The notes under the pieces: generated by a model
Seen by the model: only the letters and a program-made list of their open reading frames with translations
Database searches by the model: none
What the model was told of the DNA's origin: nothing
Shown: positions 1 through 12,615 of the stretch, one piece after another
Layout of the letters: each line of letters opens with the position of its first letter
How positions within the stretch are numbered: the first letter of the stretch is position 1
Program-made: the position numbers and the translations under genes
Assembly: GCA_014529385.2 (NCBI GenBank)
Contig: CM043964.1
Location: forward strand, 133,456,420-133,520,419
Direction: 5' to 3'
DNA from: Adiantum capillus-veneris
Lineage: Eukaryota > Streptophyta > Polypodiopsida > Polypodiales > Pteridaceae
Length of the DNA: 64,000 nt

Positions 1-1507
1 AAAAGTTTTGCATCTGAAATAGCCCTTGAATCTGCAACAGCATTTGCAAAATTTTGTCCACACTTGTCATACAAAGTGAGCTTATACAGCCCATGGCACA
101 AAAGCCCAGATGTAACAATTTCATCACCAAAATTGAGATCATGAACTGTACATCTGTCATCCACAAATTTGACTACAAGTCCAAGTCTAACAAGTGCGGA
201 TACAGAGAAGAGATTCTTCTTGATCCCAAGTACATAAAGTGCATCAACAAGTGTGAAGGAGCTGCCATTAGCAGTAGTGAGCACAATCTTTCCAACTCCC
301 TGAACTGGATAAGAGGCGTTGTTGGCACAAGTGACTGAAATCCCATGAGGGACAGACTCGAGAGAGGTAAACAATTCACGATGCGAGGTAATGTGCTTTG
401 TAGCACCACTGTCAAAATACCACACATGTGAATCTGCAGCAACTGACAAGCATGCATCATGGACAGCAGGATTGTAAGTGCACTCTGCGCTAAAAGCCCA
501 TTTTGCATCAACATCAGCATTACAGTCTCCTTTCACAGAAGACTCAACAATGGCTGCATTTGTAGTGGAACCAGCATTTGCAGTGGAACCACCCTCTTTC
601 TTCTTAGCCTCTTTGGCCTTCAACTTAGGACACGACTTGATCAAGTGATCATTAGCTTTACAATAATGGCAACGCATCTTCTTTTTGCCCTTGTCACCAG
701 AATTTCCAGACGAAATGCTGCCAGCAGAAGCATTGGAACATAATGTTTTCCACTCGCAGCAGAACCATAAGAAGTGGCTACATTACTGTTACCACCCTTT
801 CTTTGAGAAGCAATAAAAGCCTGTTCAACTGCACGCTGCCTAGTCCTGTTTTTTTTGGAAAGTGACTCTTGCAACAACAATGTGCATAATGCATCAAACT
901 TGACAACTTCTGGATTTCCTTGGGTCATAAGTCTCCAAGTACTGGCAAAAGTCTGGTAAGAATCTGGTAAGGCATCAAGAACAGTCTGCACAAGGGAACT
1001 ATCTGAAATGACTTCTCCTGCAGAAATAAGTTGCTCATTGATATCCTTGACACTAGCAAGGAAAGTGTCCGTATCATCTTCCTCATGCATAATCTTCGAC
1101 TCCAACTCTTTACGCAGCAAAGCAATTTTAGCCTCATTTCAACTTGCATAAAGACCAGCCAACATATCCCAAGCCTGTTTTGCAGATTTTGCTGAACCGA
1201 TGTGAGGAACAATGGTGCGCTTCACAAACAACGCAATTAATGCATGAGACTGTGCATCCTTAACATCATAACGAGCTTGTTCTGCCATAGGCAAAACAAC
1301 TCTAACAGTAGCAAGACCTGCACCATCCTCAACATTGCCTACATCTTCAGAACCAGGATGTACATCAATGCCCTGCACAATGTTCTATACGCCCTTTGAC
1401 ATAAGAACATGTTGCATCATATAAACCCACATAGGGTAGTTGTCCCCATCCAACCTGTCCTCAGCAGCAAACATCTTGAACACATCTGTGTTGTTGTTAT
1501 CAGCCAT
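1..1507 (-). pseudogene. Ty1/copia gag-protease fragment, decayed
   Basis: Read on the minus strand from the ATG at 1507, which opens with Met-Ala-Asp-Asn, this is the gag of a Ty1/copia retrotransposon. The early 'DGDNYPMW' motif matches the copia gag opening. A CCHC zinc knuckle (C-HY-C-KAND-H-LIKS-C) lies at about 630-671. A retropepsin motif 'WYFDSGATKHIT' follows near 400-420, and the reading frame stays open to the window edge just as the pre-integrase region begins. Three lesions are seen: an in-frame TAG at 1385-1387, an in-frame TGA at 1139-1141, and a frameshift near 735-745 just before the zinc knuckle. The TGA could be a CGA-to-TGA transition and the TAG a TGG-to-TAG change, typical of methylated-DNA decay. 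The element lacks its right part (integrase, RT, 3' LTR), which lies outside the window. Confidence 0.85.
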
Positions 1508-1857
1508 GGTAAATGCTGCACCTGGTGTGAAAACTGCCCAAAAATAGGAGAAACGGAGTGGGAACAACACGTGCTATATAGCACAAACCGTAGAAGACTA
1601 TAAGGCACATGTTATGTAGAAAATGACACTGACAAAAATTCTGCACAAAATGATGAAATAGCATGTTTAGTACTGCCTGTAGTGGAAACGGAGGCCGAAA
1701 AATGAGCCCAAATCAAAAATCTAAGCAGACCAAGCTCTACGAGGTCTCCCAAAGTATTGGTCGACCTGCGAATGCTTGCCAAAGCTCACTGAAATCGGAG
1801 AAAGTGAGCAGGCGTGTGCTGGAGCAGCTGGCGACTAAGCCCGGGAAGATGCAACCT

Positions 1858-1869
1858 GCTCTGATACCA
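1858..1869 (-). other. Primer-binding site, initiator-tRNA-Met type
   Basis: The minus strand reads TGGTATCAGAGC, the standard plant LTR-retrotransposon primer-binding site complementary to the 3' end of initiator tRNA-Met. It lies 2 bases from the inner edge of the LTR at 1872 and about 350 bases upstream of the copia gag ATG, which is the expected order. It fixes both the orientation and the inner LTR boundary. Confidence 0.85.
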
Positions 1870-1871
1870 AT

Positions 1872-2310
1872 TGTTGGAATTAGGGTTGCAGAGAAACGCA
1901 TACAGCTTGGAGAAGACGAAGGAAGCTCAAGGCACACAATAGAGAGTGTGTTACTTAGTGTGCAATGGAAAGGTAGATAGCCCTAGAGTGATGGGAGTAT
2001 ATATAATGCACGGGGGAAAAAACCTCTTAAAGAGGGAAAAAATGCCCCGGCGGTCCTAGTGTGTTCACACACATCACTACCACATGTATATGGTAACAGA
2101 CATGCATGCAATTGCCATTTTTGTTGCACATAGTTGATAGGTTTTGGGCACAAATTTTTGCCAAAAGGAAAGTTTTTCTGTCAGACTGCGGGTACGCTCT
2201 ACTGCCGCATGTGCCAACATTCCCTAATTTCCCTTTCTTTTGCAAGCAAAGCACGTCTCCCTCTCTTGTCCTGTGCACTTCCTTCCTTGCCTATGATGAG
2301 TGAGCCAACA
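1872..2310 (-). repeat. 5' LTR of the left-edge copia element
   Basis: The block is bounded by TGTTGG at 1872-1877 and CCAACA at 2305-2310, a 6-bp inverted terminal pair typical of copia LTRs. On the minus strand it runs TGTTGG...CCAACA and is followed at once by the primer-binding site. A TATA-like TTATATATAC (plus 1999-2008) lies about two thirds of the way along in that orientation, so transcription would begin near 1975. The partner LTR is outside the window, so the outer edge at 2310 rests only on the terminal motif and no target duplication can be checked. Confidence 0.65.
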
Positions 2311-2421
2311 GAGCTAATGGAAACCATTGATCAGCGTTATTGTTTTCTCCTCCTTTGTCATTGCCATGCGAACCAAATTTTTCATCCTCGTCTCCCATGC
2401 AAACAATCTCCATTTCATGTA

Positions 2422-2923
2422 ATGGAGTCAGATTCAAAGAGGTGGCCCACATACAAAAGAATTGACGGTTGTAACCACAGTAATGACATAATGTATGAGG
2501 GTGCTGATTCAGGCAACATTGCATCCGTGAAATTTAAGGCTCAAACATCATACATACACAGGAAATTGTGGACCATCCTGGAAAGGCCCTGCAATGATCC
2601 TCAAGTATAGTCGAAGGAAGACAGACATGGAGCCAACAAGCGGTGAGCATCAAACAAATTCTGCATTCTCAAGGTCTCCAAATGGCTCAAGTAGTAGCAA
2701 AGAGTCCGTTTTTACAAGAAAAGACAGTCCCTCCTTTAGAGGGAGTGTGCTGAGCACTATTTCTGTATTTTTTGTGATCTTAAGTTGTTACATGGTCTAC
2801 TTGTTGGTGGATGAACCTATTGTTATGTGTTTGCTGCCACCTTTGCCAGGTGTATTTTTGCTGGAAGATAGCTTCTCTCATAGGTTCTATTTTGCTAAAG
2901 TCTTTGGGCACTGCCAGGATTAG
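2422..2923 (+). other. Possible coding exon remnants, unknown product
   Basis: An open frame from an ATG at 2422 runs 62 codons to 2610 with non-repetitive composition. A second open frame in another phase overlaps it (2594-2923). The second is Ser/Thr/Lys-rich in its first half and then holds a hydrophobic stretch ('SVLSTISVFFVILSCYMVYLLV' region) that could be a membrane helix. They could be consecutive exons or a frameshifted coding piece of one plant gene, with T-rich intron-like sequence downstream. I do not recognise the protein and no canonical splice donor clearly ends either frame. Chance open frames remain possible. Confidence 0.2.
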
Positions 2924-5138
2924 CTTCATTCTTGACTCTGGTGGTACATCATGTCAAAAATTTATGTGGCTTGAGGCTTGATAGCTTCTTTAGTCAGATG
3001 CTTGTGACAATTGTTTCATTGGTTGGAGATCCAAAAATGCTAGCAGGATGTACGCCTTTACACACACTCTCTTGTGCTTTTTGTGACGTAAATCTATCAT
3101 ATTACTATTTCTAGAGGCCGGTGGCAACATGCCGACCTCAATACCACTATTTTCCTGGAAGAAAAATAGGTTTCTGTGTCATGATCAAGAAAAAAAAATT
3201 AGATTACAAATTGTTGATGAAGGTTAGTTCTTGGGCTCTCGGATACACTTAGGATCTTGCGTGGTAGATAGTGTGTAGTGTTAATAAGAATGCTTATCCT
3301 TTTGACCTCATGTTGATCATCATGGTGTGATAGAGTGAGGATGAAGACTGGTTTTGGTAGGCTTCATTTCAAAGGATGTGCAAGATTTATTGTTGATTTG
3401 GGCTACTGGATGCTGGAAATTATTGGGAGTGAAATTGTGTGCAATCCTTCTTCCAGATCAATGTTGATTGACACTAGAGAATCATCTTATTTGTCATCTC
3501 TGTGCAATCATCTATTTATGGTCATTCCTTGTTTCTCATTGGGCAAGGGATCTCCTCGAATGGTCATCTTTAGAGCAGCATGCTTGATGTTTCTAGTTTT
3601 TGATTCATGCTGACATTCTTGTCACATCATTTTAGGCATGTTTGTAGGTCTGGGTTTGCTCAGTGCACTTTATGGGTTTGCAGGTCCCATATCCAACATG
3701 CCAACACCTCTTTGGTAACTCAGCTTCATTCCACTTGCCAACCCCTCCTTGGTAACCCCGCTATACCTCAGATCCTATCTTGCTCCCATAAGCTTGCCCC
3801 AACACGTTCTGTTTGACGCTACAGTCTTTAGTCTCATGTGATGCTTCAATGAGAGGGCACATGCGTTCATTTTTCAAACTTTGAGAATTCCTATCTGAGC
3901 ACATTTGTGGTTAACTCTTACCTCTATGTCTAGCATAATCCATGCTATTTCATTCCGTTTTACATCGAATAAATTTACTCAAATCACTTCCTCTTCTTTG
4001 GGCGGCACCCACACTTGCAGAAGTTGCATGTCTGCCATCAAGTGAGGCCATGTGGAAGCTCTTTCACTTGTGTGTGATGGGTCTCTTTTGGATACACTTG
4101 GTTATTTTGCATTGCTCTACAGTCTCATGCTATGTTTTCTGCCAGAAACTTGACAACATATTAATTTTTACTTTACTATAATTTTTTCTAAAGAACCAGA
4201 GCAAGTCTTTCCTTTGGACATTGCATGTGAAATTTAGCTGTTAATTTTCGAGGGATCTTGCAATTTTACTTTGAATAATTGATGTTGTTTGTAACGGAGA
4301 GCCTATTAAGTATAAATTTTTTGTAAAGTGGTGATACATGTTCACTAGAATTTTTGTTCTAGCCTAGATTTTTACTTGCTTTTCAACTTTGCTATATTGC
4401 ATTGATGATGGCATGGTACGAGGAGATAACAAATTTTGGATTAGCCAGCTTGACATCTCTAGCCTGTTACATGCTCTCGAAAGGAATTTTAACTGCTTGT
4501 TGATTTTGCTTGTAAGGTGCTTTAGCTGTGTGTTGAAGTTTTGCATGGAGGATAATTCACACCATTGCTTGATTTTGTGAAGGATGTCGCTAATTGGAGG
4601 CGTCCTTTATTTTTTCAGACATGCATAATTTTGAATGAAGGCTTGCTTCTTTGTAGATTTGATTGTGCTTTATGACCCTAGTCACTGTGTCTTAACATCA
4701 TTTTGTTCGTTCGTGACTTGCAGCTTGTAGCTTTCTTGGTGCGCAGTGGCCTACTAAAAGCTGTGTAGCTTGGCTTGGAAGGGACATAAAGAATCATTTC
4801 AATCAATTTTCTATGTGTGCCATCTTTCTAATTCACACCATTTGAGGTGCCTTCCTACATTTGTACTTACATTTGTTACATTCTCCACTTCCCCTTTAAG
4901 ATTGTGTAACCTATTGCCAGTATGCTGTGGATGTTGTTTATCAAGTTCCTGTGCAGGCACCTTTTTTCCCTCCTTGTACATTGCATCATTTTGATCTAGT
5001 AGTCTTGGATTACACACGCTTTGCGTGAAGTATTTGCAAGATATATATCTAAGCATAAATGGATGTCGCTCTCTATTTACCGCGGTGCTTGAATTCCATG
5101 AAATATATAAGCTAGTGTTTTTGTACTTGCTACAGGCA
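2924..5138. other. No recognisable gene
   Basis: T-rich, non-repetitive sequence with scattered TTGCAG-like acceptor signals but no convincing coding frame longer than about 100 codons. It has the texture of plant intron or intergenic DNA. No transposon domains, tRNA or rRNA genes were recognised. Confidence 0.4.
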
Positions 5139-5284
5139 ATGCAAGGCATGATTCTTACTTGCCTTAGGTTTATTTGAACAAGCTCAATATTTTTGCCATC
5201 TGCTCAAGGCTATGCAAGGCATGATTCTTACTTGCCTTAGGTTTATTTGAACAAGCTCAATATTTTTGCCATCTGCTCAAGGCT
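5139..5284. repeat. Perfect 73-bp tandem duplication
   Basis: The unit beginning ATGCAAGGCATGATTC at 5139 is repeated immediately at 5212 and ends at 5284; by eye the two 73-bp copies are identical. The lack of divergence suggests a recent local duplication such as replication slippage, or an assembly duplication. Sequence from 5285 to 5770 holds no recognisable gene. Confidence 0.9.
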
Positions 5285-5770
5285 GTTACGGAGACAAAGG
5301 ATCTGTGTGGTGGTAAATTCGTGTCAGAGGGCGTGCCAGGGTTCAATGTACAATATTCATATGCATGCAACCAAGAAAAATGCTGTTGTTTTGTGGCAGT
5401 TGTGAACATACTCGCCACGTGCCATTTGATTGCTTTTTAAGGTGCTAAGATGGAAGGACATGATGCGTGACCTATGCAAGTGTGCTTATTTCAACTGGTA
5501 ATTGTGCTACACTTCTTTTTTAGTTTTTTTTTCAGGGTTGCTACGTGCTTCTCTTAATTTTTCTCTACGTTGTTTGCTTTATTCAGGTAGTTTAAAAGCT
5601 TTGGTCCCTTCGCGATCGCACTCACCGGCGTAAATCGTGTCAAGTCACGATGTCATCAACGACCCATCTCCACATCCGATCGACGCCCACCCGCCACGTC
5701 ACACACACATACACACAAAGACATGTACATGCAAACATATAAGTATGTGTGGCTTGACCTCAATAAATGT

Positions 5771-5890
5771 GGTGCGGTCATACTAGCGCTAATACACCAG
5801 ATCCCATCATAACTCCGTAGTTAAGCGTCCTTGGGCCAGAACAGTACTGGGATGGATAACCTCCCAGACTCAGTGTTGGTAGTCCTCCAA
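5771..5890 (+). pseudogene. 5S rRNA-derived sequence
   Basis: The segment closely follows plant 5S rRNA: a GGTGCGGTCATAC-type start, then 'CACCAGATCCCATCA', 'AACTCCGTAGTTAAGCGT', 'TTGGGCCAGA', and 'AGTACTGGGATGG' covering the internal control region. It departs at many sites, and near 5865-5885 the 3' part is rearranged relative to the usual CTCCTGGGAAGTCC end. It is therefore a decayed 5S copy or the head of a 5S-derived (SINE3-like) retroposon, not a working gene. It stands alone rather than in a tandem array. The unrelated tail (5891-5982) would belong to the SINE body on that reading. Known: 5S-derived SINEs exist in eukaryotes. Inferred: that this is one. Confidence 0.75.
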
Positions 5891-5982
5891 CCTTACTAGC
5901 TTTGTCAAGATGGATAGAAGCATTGATAAAATGGTCATGCATCACACCAATTTGTTGGCCTTGCAGAGATAGGAGGTGGAAG

Positions 5983-6729
5983 CCCGGGGGATTCACTCTA
6001 TGTACAAAATGGGATGCCACCTACGAGCGGACAACTTTGATAAAACCCCTATATACGACTTATATTAGGTAACATGACCCCCCTTTCTACGCTTATATGA
6101 TAATAAATGAAAAAACTATCATACCCCTATCTTACATGTAAAATGTAGGTCTCACATGATCTAAATAAGTAAAACTAGTCAAAGAGCGTGTAGCATAGTG
6201 ATTGGCAATGTACAAAGGAGCCACTTCTATTGATAACTAGATGTACACTCAATGTGTTTTAGTTTGACTTTCAAACCATGTGCCCGATCAGCCTGCACTT
6301 TAGCTACTCGTCCAATTTGGACCCATCTAAATTACTCAAAAAACATGGTTATAAAGTTTTGTTAGGTTCTTTGTGTAAATTTGCATCTATGCAATCTCTT
6401 TATAGCTTTCATCCCTCAACAAATGAGCTATAATCACAAAACAAGCAATTGATACAAAGCAGTGCTAGTTCTTGCATGTATATTTGTAGCTAGTGACTCA
6501 CAATTTTGAGGGAAGACTCTTTTCGGAAGCCATGATTTTGAAACACAAAACATTCCTCTCATTTTCCCCTCTCCCCCCCCCCCCCCCCCATACCCCCTCC
6601 CTTATTTTTAAGCTTGGGAAATAATTATTGGAGGCATGCCCCTAACTTACACGCTTATGTAACTTGTAAAAAAAACCCCTCCCTTGCACTTATGTGGTGC
6701 GGTAAGTTTTCCATGGTGAATCCCCTGGG
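5983..6729. mobile_element. Non-autonomous hAT-like element (MITE), copy 1
   Basis: The 747-bp element begins CCCGGGGGATTCAC and ends GTGAATCCCCTGGG, so its 14-bp terminal inverted repeats match at 13 of 14 positions. It is flanked by a perfect 8-bp target duplication GGTGGAAG (5975-5982 and 6730-6737). Eight-bp duplications are typical of hAT transposons. No transposase is encoded. A poly-C run lies at about 6573-6588. The first about 350 bp and last about 140 bp match copy 2 at 8365, while the centres differ. Short open frames across its ends are by-products of the repeat. Confidence 0.85.
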
Positions 6730-6737
6730 GGTGGAAG

Positions 6738-8040
6738 TGCAGACAGAGGCAAGGGTGATTTTTGGAATGCTAGTCTCACTTGCAAGCTTACTAGTGAGAC
6801 GAACGAATCTTTTGCGTCTCACATCATGGGCTTTAATGCTCGGAATGCGACGACAAATTCTCTATTTCACCCTGCTAATGAGGCTTTCTAAGCTCCTGTG
6901 CGCAATGGAGCTGTCAGGATAGTTCCTTCAAATTCTCCTCCAACCTCCGTCTTTCCCACAACTGTTCTCGAGGGTATCCATCTCTAAAAGAAATGATTAT
7001 CTGGGTTCTAGCCATCTCTCCTCTGAGTATGGCACCATGAGAGTATCAGGTTGCATTTTGAAGCCCTTCACCCCAACAAGGTTGATTTGCATCTTTTGTT
7101 GTTTGTACTTGAGATGTTCTTTTGCATGACCATTGTAGCTAGTACTCTATGCTCTTTATGATGATACATTTTTAGCATCATTTACACCTCAAAAGGCTCA
7201 TTTGTCGTGATTATCGTTTACCTTTGTTTCAATCACTTGAGCCTATTAAAATAGGCAAAAAAACTTTGTGCTAAGACATCTTGACTAAGGGTCCCATTTA
7301 TAAAAAAAATAGTCTATGTGGCACCTTGTTGAATATTAAATTGTTTTATATGAAGCATGTAACAAAACATCACGATCTATGAGTCCACTTCATCCCACAC
7401 TTCGTGCATAATGAATATTCCTATGGCTTCATATGAACAAATGACAATTTTGGTTACCATTTCACCACCTTACTCTTATTATCTTAAAACCCTATCTTGT
7501 ACTACTCCAAATACTTTTTGCTACATGAGCACTCATTTATGCCTCATTCCCCTATCTCATTTATTTCATAACACTTTCTGAGTAGGACAAAGTGATTCTT
7601 CACCTAGTTTATGAATAAAAAGTGGGTAGTGTTTTTACTTGGTGAGCCTAATAACTTTTTTCACTTTCTGGATCGTGGAGTGAGCCACTTGGCTCCAAGT
7701 GAACCATCCGATGATTGAAATCTGGCTCGTTCATTGAAAAGCAGACGACGGAGTTATAATTAGTGTAGAAGACAATTTAATTGAGCGAGATATCAGGGGG
7801 TCGAGGACCAAGTGGATTTGATTCAGCGTCCACCTGCCATCACGTGAGCTGCCTTCCCCTTCTAGGAACTTCAGCAAAGGCTCTCTAGGTCTCCGGGACA
7901 AACAGGCAGCAGCACCCAATCGTTAGGCTACCAACTCTGCACAGCCGGCGTCGATCTCTCTGCAGCAGTTGTCGTGGTGTGCCCCTTGGCGAGCCCATGC
8001 AGAGCCCCTTGGCAAGCCTAAATAGTATGTCCAGCTTCAA
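6738..8040. other. No recognisable gene
   Basis: Sequence right of MITE copy 1 is AT-rich to about 7640 and then more balanced. The stretch 7640-8040 is richer in G and C and resembles a 5' flank, but I cannot assign a promoter. No transposon protein domain or RNA gene was recognised. Confidence 0.35.
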
Positions 8041-8061
8041 CTTACCTTACTCAGCTCGTTT

Positions 8062-8256
8062 TTGCATGCGCAACTAGTTATGGACAACATTATGCCGCTC
8101 CAAGTATATAATCTCATGCAGTCCAACTCTGTTGATAGCCTATCTGAAAATTTGATGAGGCAAGCATTTCAGAACAATCTGCAGACAAACAGAAACATCT
8201 CTCATGACCAATTCAACGCAGAATATGGTGTCCTTGGGAGTTGGGCGATGCTGTGA
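8062..8256 (+). CDS. Small open frame, unknown product
   Basis: A 64-codon ATG-initiated frame with ordinary residue use (Asn/Gln-rich, opening Met-His-Ala-Gln-Leu) ends shortly before MITE copy 2. I do not recognise it. It may be the first exon of a lost gene truncated by the downstream insertion, or a chance frame. No splice donor or downstream exon could be assigned. Confidence 0.15.
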   Translation: MHAQLVMDNIMPLQVYNLMQSNSVDSLSENLMRQAFQNNLQTNRNISHDQFNAEYGVLGSWAML

Positions 8257-8364
8257 TAGCGAAACAAAACGAAAAGCAATGCCATGAAAAGCTTATTTTT
8301 TATCAATTTTGGCATTGATCGTTGATGGCCTACGTAAATTGACACTTGATTTTCCTTTATCGCT

Positions 8365-9041
8365 CCCGGGGGATTCACTCTATATACAAAATGGGATGCC
8401 ACCTGCGAGCGAACAACTTTGATAAAACCCCTATATACGACTTCCATTAGGGAATATGACCCCCCTTTCTATGCTAATACAATAATCAATGAAGAAAATT
8501 ATCATACCCCTATCTTACATATAAAATTTAGGTCTCACATGATCTAGTTGAGTAAAACTAGTCAAAGAGTGTGTAGCATAGTGACTACCAATGTACTAAG
8601 GAGCTACTTATGTTGACAATTGGATGTATCCTCAATGTGTCTTAGTTTGACTTTTCAACTATGTGCCCGATCAGCCTGCACTATAGCTACTCGTCCAATT
8701 CTAACCCATCCAAAGCTCGTGTAAATCAACCCTTGAACTGCTCCAAATCAGCCCTTATCTCTATGACTGGCTTGATGCAAAATTTGATGTGTAACTTGAT
8801 AAAAAACTTCCCCTAAATTCATCTGACTTCTAGTGCACATCGATGACCAATCGTTACAAGTAATCAACTCGGATCAGGTCCCACCTCCCAAAAATATGAT
8901 ACGTCCCTCCCTTATTTTTAAACTTGGGAGATAAATTATTGGGGGCCTGCCCCTAACTTATACGCTTATGTAACTTGTAAAATAACCCCCTTCCCCTGCA
9001 CTTACGTGGTGCAGTAATTTTTCCATGGTGAATCCCCCGGG
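8365..9041. mobile_element. Non-autonomous hAT-like element (MITE), copy 2
   Basis: The 677-bp element has perfect 14-bp terminal inverted repeats (CCCGGGGGATTCAC ... GTGAATCCCCCGGG). It is flanked by an 8-bp duplication, TTATCGCT at 8357-8364 and TTATCGCC at 9042-9049 (7 of 8). It shares its terminal portions with copy 1 and likewise encodes no transposase. Two copies only 1.6 kb apart with independent target duplications show a mobile family. The imperfect duplication suggests that copy 2 is not very recent. Confidence 0.88.
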
Positions 9042-9230
9042 TTATCGCCCGAGTAGGTTAGCCGGAGCCCTCATCCCAGTGTAAATCAACCCTCAGTCTG
9101 CAGGGTCCTATGGTTGCAGGTCAGGTTGCAAGCTCGAAGTGCCGATAGTGTGGTGCACGCTCGGGATAAGCTTGTTGAGAAAATTAGGTCGATTAACATG
9201 TTGTGAAAATAGATCAAGAGGTATGGGTTA

Positions 9231-9905
9231 AGGTCATATCCAAATGTAATCACCTACGCTTGCATCTTGAATGCATGTGGCAATTTGGAAGACTCCCAAC
9301 AAGGGCAGGGATAGGAAGCTTTGGGTTATTTTCATCAGATGCAAAGTGAGGGCATTTCACCGTATTCCCAACAAGGGCAGGGACAGAAAGCTATGGGCTG
9401 TTTTTATCAGATACAAAGCGAGGCATTTCTCCATATGTAATCACTTATGCTTGCATGTTGGTGTGCATGGAACAACGGCAAATCCATTATTGAATCCAGG
9501 AAAGAAGTAACATTTGCTGCATAACACAAGCATATTAAATTTTTTATTGGACTAAACGCCCATGCTAAAAAGAAGGATTCCTACAAAATCAGCAAGATAC
9601 GCATTGAGCCCAATTTAAGGAGTACATTGGTGAGTGCGTATGCCAAATGTGGTACCCTCACAAAAGTACAAGAAGTACTTGATGGGCTTCCTTTCGAAAA
9701 TGTCATTACTTTGAACGCCTCGATTGCATGATATGATCAACATGGCTCTCGCAAGGAAGCACATTGGATGCAAAGGAAAGGCTTCTCTCCAAATGTAACT
9801 ACAGCCTCACACAAGGCATTGACATGGGTAAGAGAATTCAAAGTGAGGTTGCTAGCCGGTCTATTGGAGATAGATGTCATGCTTGGTGGTGCTTTGGTCA
9901 TAGTC
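9231..9905 (+). pseudogene. PPR protein pseudogene fragment (PLS-type)
   Basis: Conceptual translation across several frames gives plant PPR motifs: 'PNVITYACILNACG' near 9245-9285, 'EALGYFHQMQSEGIS' near 9320, 'LVSAYAKCGTLTKVQEVLD' near 9630-9690, and a 'GKRI..EVASR' piece near 9830. PPR proteins bind organellar RNA in plants. The frame is broken by in-frame stops (for example after 'GQG' near 9315 and after 'ASIA' near 9730) and by shifts. About 70 bp is locally duplicated: the stretch starting CCCAACAAGGGCAGGGA at about 9295 recurs at about 9366. This is a decayed exon fragment, not a functional gene. Confidence 0.75.
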
Positions 9906-11367
<1,462 letters not shown>

Positions 11368-11790
11368 CCTTGAAATCAACAATGTGCACGAAGCTCACAT
11401 CCACTGCGGGGTCAACAGTCGATGCATGGCTATGGTAGATGCAAAGAAGAAGAAGGATAAGGTTGGCTACAGGCTATGATGCAAGCTGCTCTCTCTCTCT
11501 CTCCAAAAGAAGGAGGCTGATTTTTGTTACTTAAAAAAGCCCCTCAAGAGTCAAAACACCCAAATGGTGCCAAGGGCAAATACATCCCTGATTACGAAGC
11601 TGGCCCGAAGACGACTGTATTCAAATTTCAACCGACCTCTATGACCTCAGGTATGCCATTTTTCTATCATGTTGTGTGTGTGTGTGTGTGCACTCCGCGT
11701 GCATGGACCACCTCCACGTCACCAACCTTTCACCATATGAGTCCGATCGTATTCACAACTTTTGAATAAACGCAGCTTTGTCAGAAACAC

Positions 11791-11791
<1 letters not shown>

Positions 11792-11885
<94 letters not shown>
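11792..11885. repeat. (GA)n microsatellite
   Basis: A GA run of about 93 bp ending about 55 bp before the SDR pseudogene homology. It sits inside an apparent open frame that enters the SDR sequence, but the Glu-Arg segment is repeat-derived. Confidence 0.97.
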
Positions 11886-11887
<2 letters not shown>

Positions 11888-11938
11888 GCAATGAGGTGCA
11901 TAATCAAGTTCTATTTTGCAATCCATGGCTATGCCAGA

Positions 11939-12615
11939 GAGCTCAAGGGCAAGGTGGCTATGGTGACTAGCTCCACGCAGGGCATTGGCTATGCCATTGC
12001 CCGCAGGCTTGGTCTTGAAAGAGCTTTTGTTGTCATCTCCTCTCGAAGGCAGAAAAATGTTGATGAGGCTGTACAATCACAGAAAGAGTTGGGTATTGAT
12101 GTGTTGGGGATGGCATGTCATGTCAAGAATGCCAATCAAAGGAAGAATCTTATCAAGTAAATTTGCGCGATTGGATATCTTTGTGTCAAATGCTATTAAG
12201 GGATATCAATGGTAAGGTGATCATTCTTCTCATATAGGAGGCAGCTTCACACTTAGCAAAAGGTGGGTCGGTAATTCTTACCTCTTCTATAACTGGCTAC
12301 AATCCACAAGGACATCTTGCAATGTATGGTGTCACAAAGACTACCTTATTTGGTTCTAACCAAGGCCCTTGCCTCAAAGCTTGCACCCAATGTCCAAGTC
12401 AATTGTGTCGCTCCTGGCTTTGTGCACACACACCTCTCAGATTTCATATTTCAACAAGAAGCAACGAAAGAGGAAATGAAATCGCACACTTTGATAGATA
12501 GTTTGGTAAGACTAATGATATGGCTGCAGTTGTAGCCTTCTTAGTTTTGGATGATGGGGCGTATATTACTGTCGAAGTTCTACCAATCAGTGGCGGTATA
12601 CCATCTAGGTTGTAA
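11939..12615 (+). pseudogene. SDR-family dehydrogenase/reductase (DHRS4/tropinone-reductase-like) pseudogene
   Basis: The conceptual product matches classical short-chain dehydrogenases of the peroxisomal DHRS4-like type, which use NADP(H) to reduce carbonyls. Visible motifs in order: cofactor loop 'TSSTQGIGYAIA', 'VVISSRRQKNVDEAV', a degenerate 'LDIFVSNA', catalytic Ser region 'ILTSSITGY', catalytic 'YGVTK' (Tyr and Lys kept), 'VNCVAPGFV', and the C-terminal 'GGIPSRL' ending at TAA 12613-12615. At least two frameshifts (near 12155 and 12510) and a stop near 12220 break it, and about 30 residues after the VSNA motif are missing. No introns are seen, suggesting a retrocopy, though I found no poly(A) tail. 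No clear ATG joins it to the preceding GA repeat. Confidence 0.85.

Noticed and set aside
1139-1387. In-frame stops in the copia gag explained by RNA editing
   Set aside because: Plant U-to-C editing acts on organellar transcripts; this is a nuclear retroelement. Ordinary mutation explains both stops.
5771-5890. Functional 5S rRNA gene
   Set aside because: Many substitutions, a rearranged 3' end, no tandem array and no T-run terminator at the expected place.
6614-6922. 102-codon frame as a gene
   Set aside because: It spans the right end of a MITE and its target duplication; the frame is a product of the insertion.
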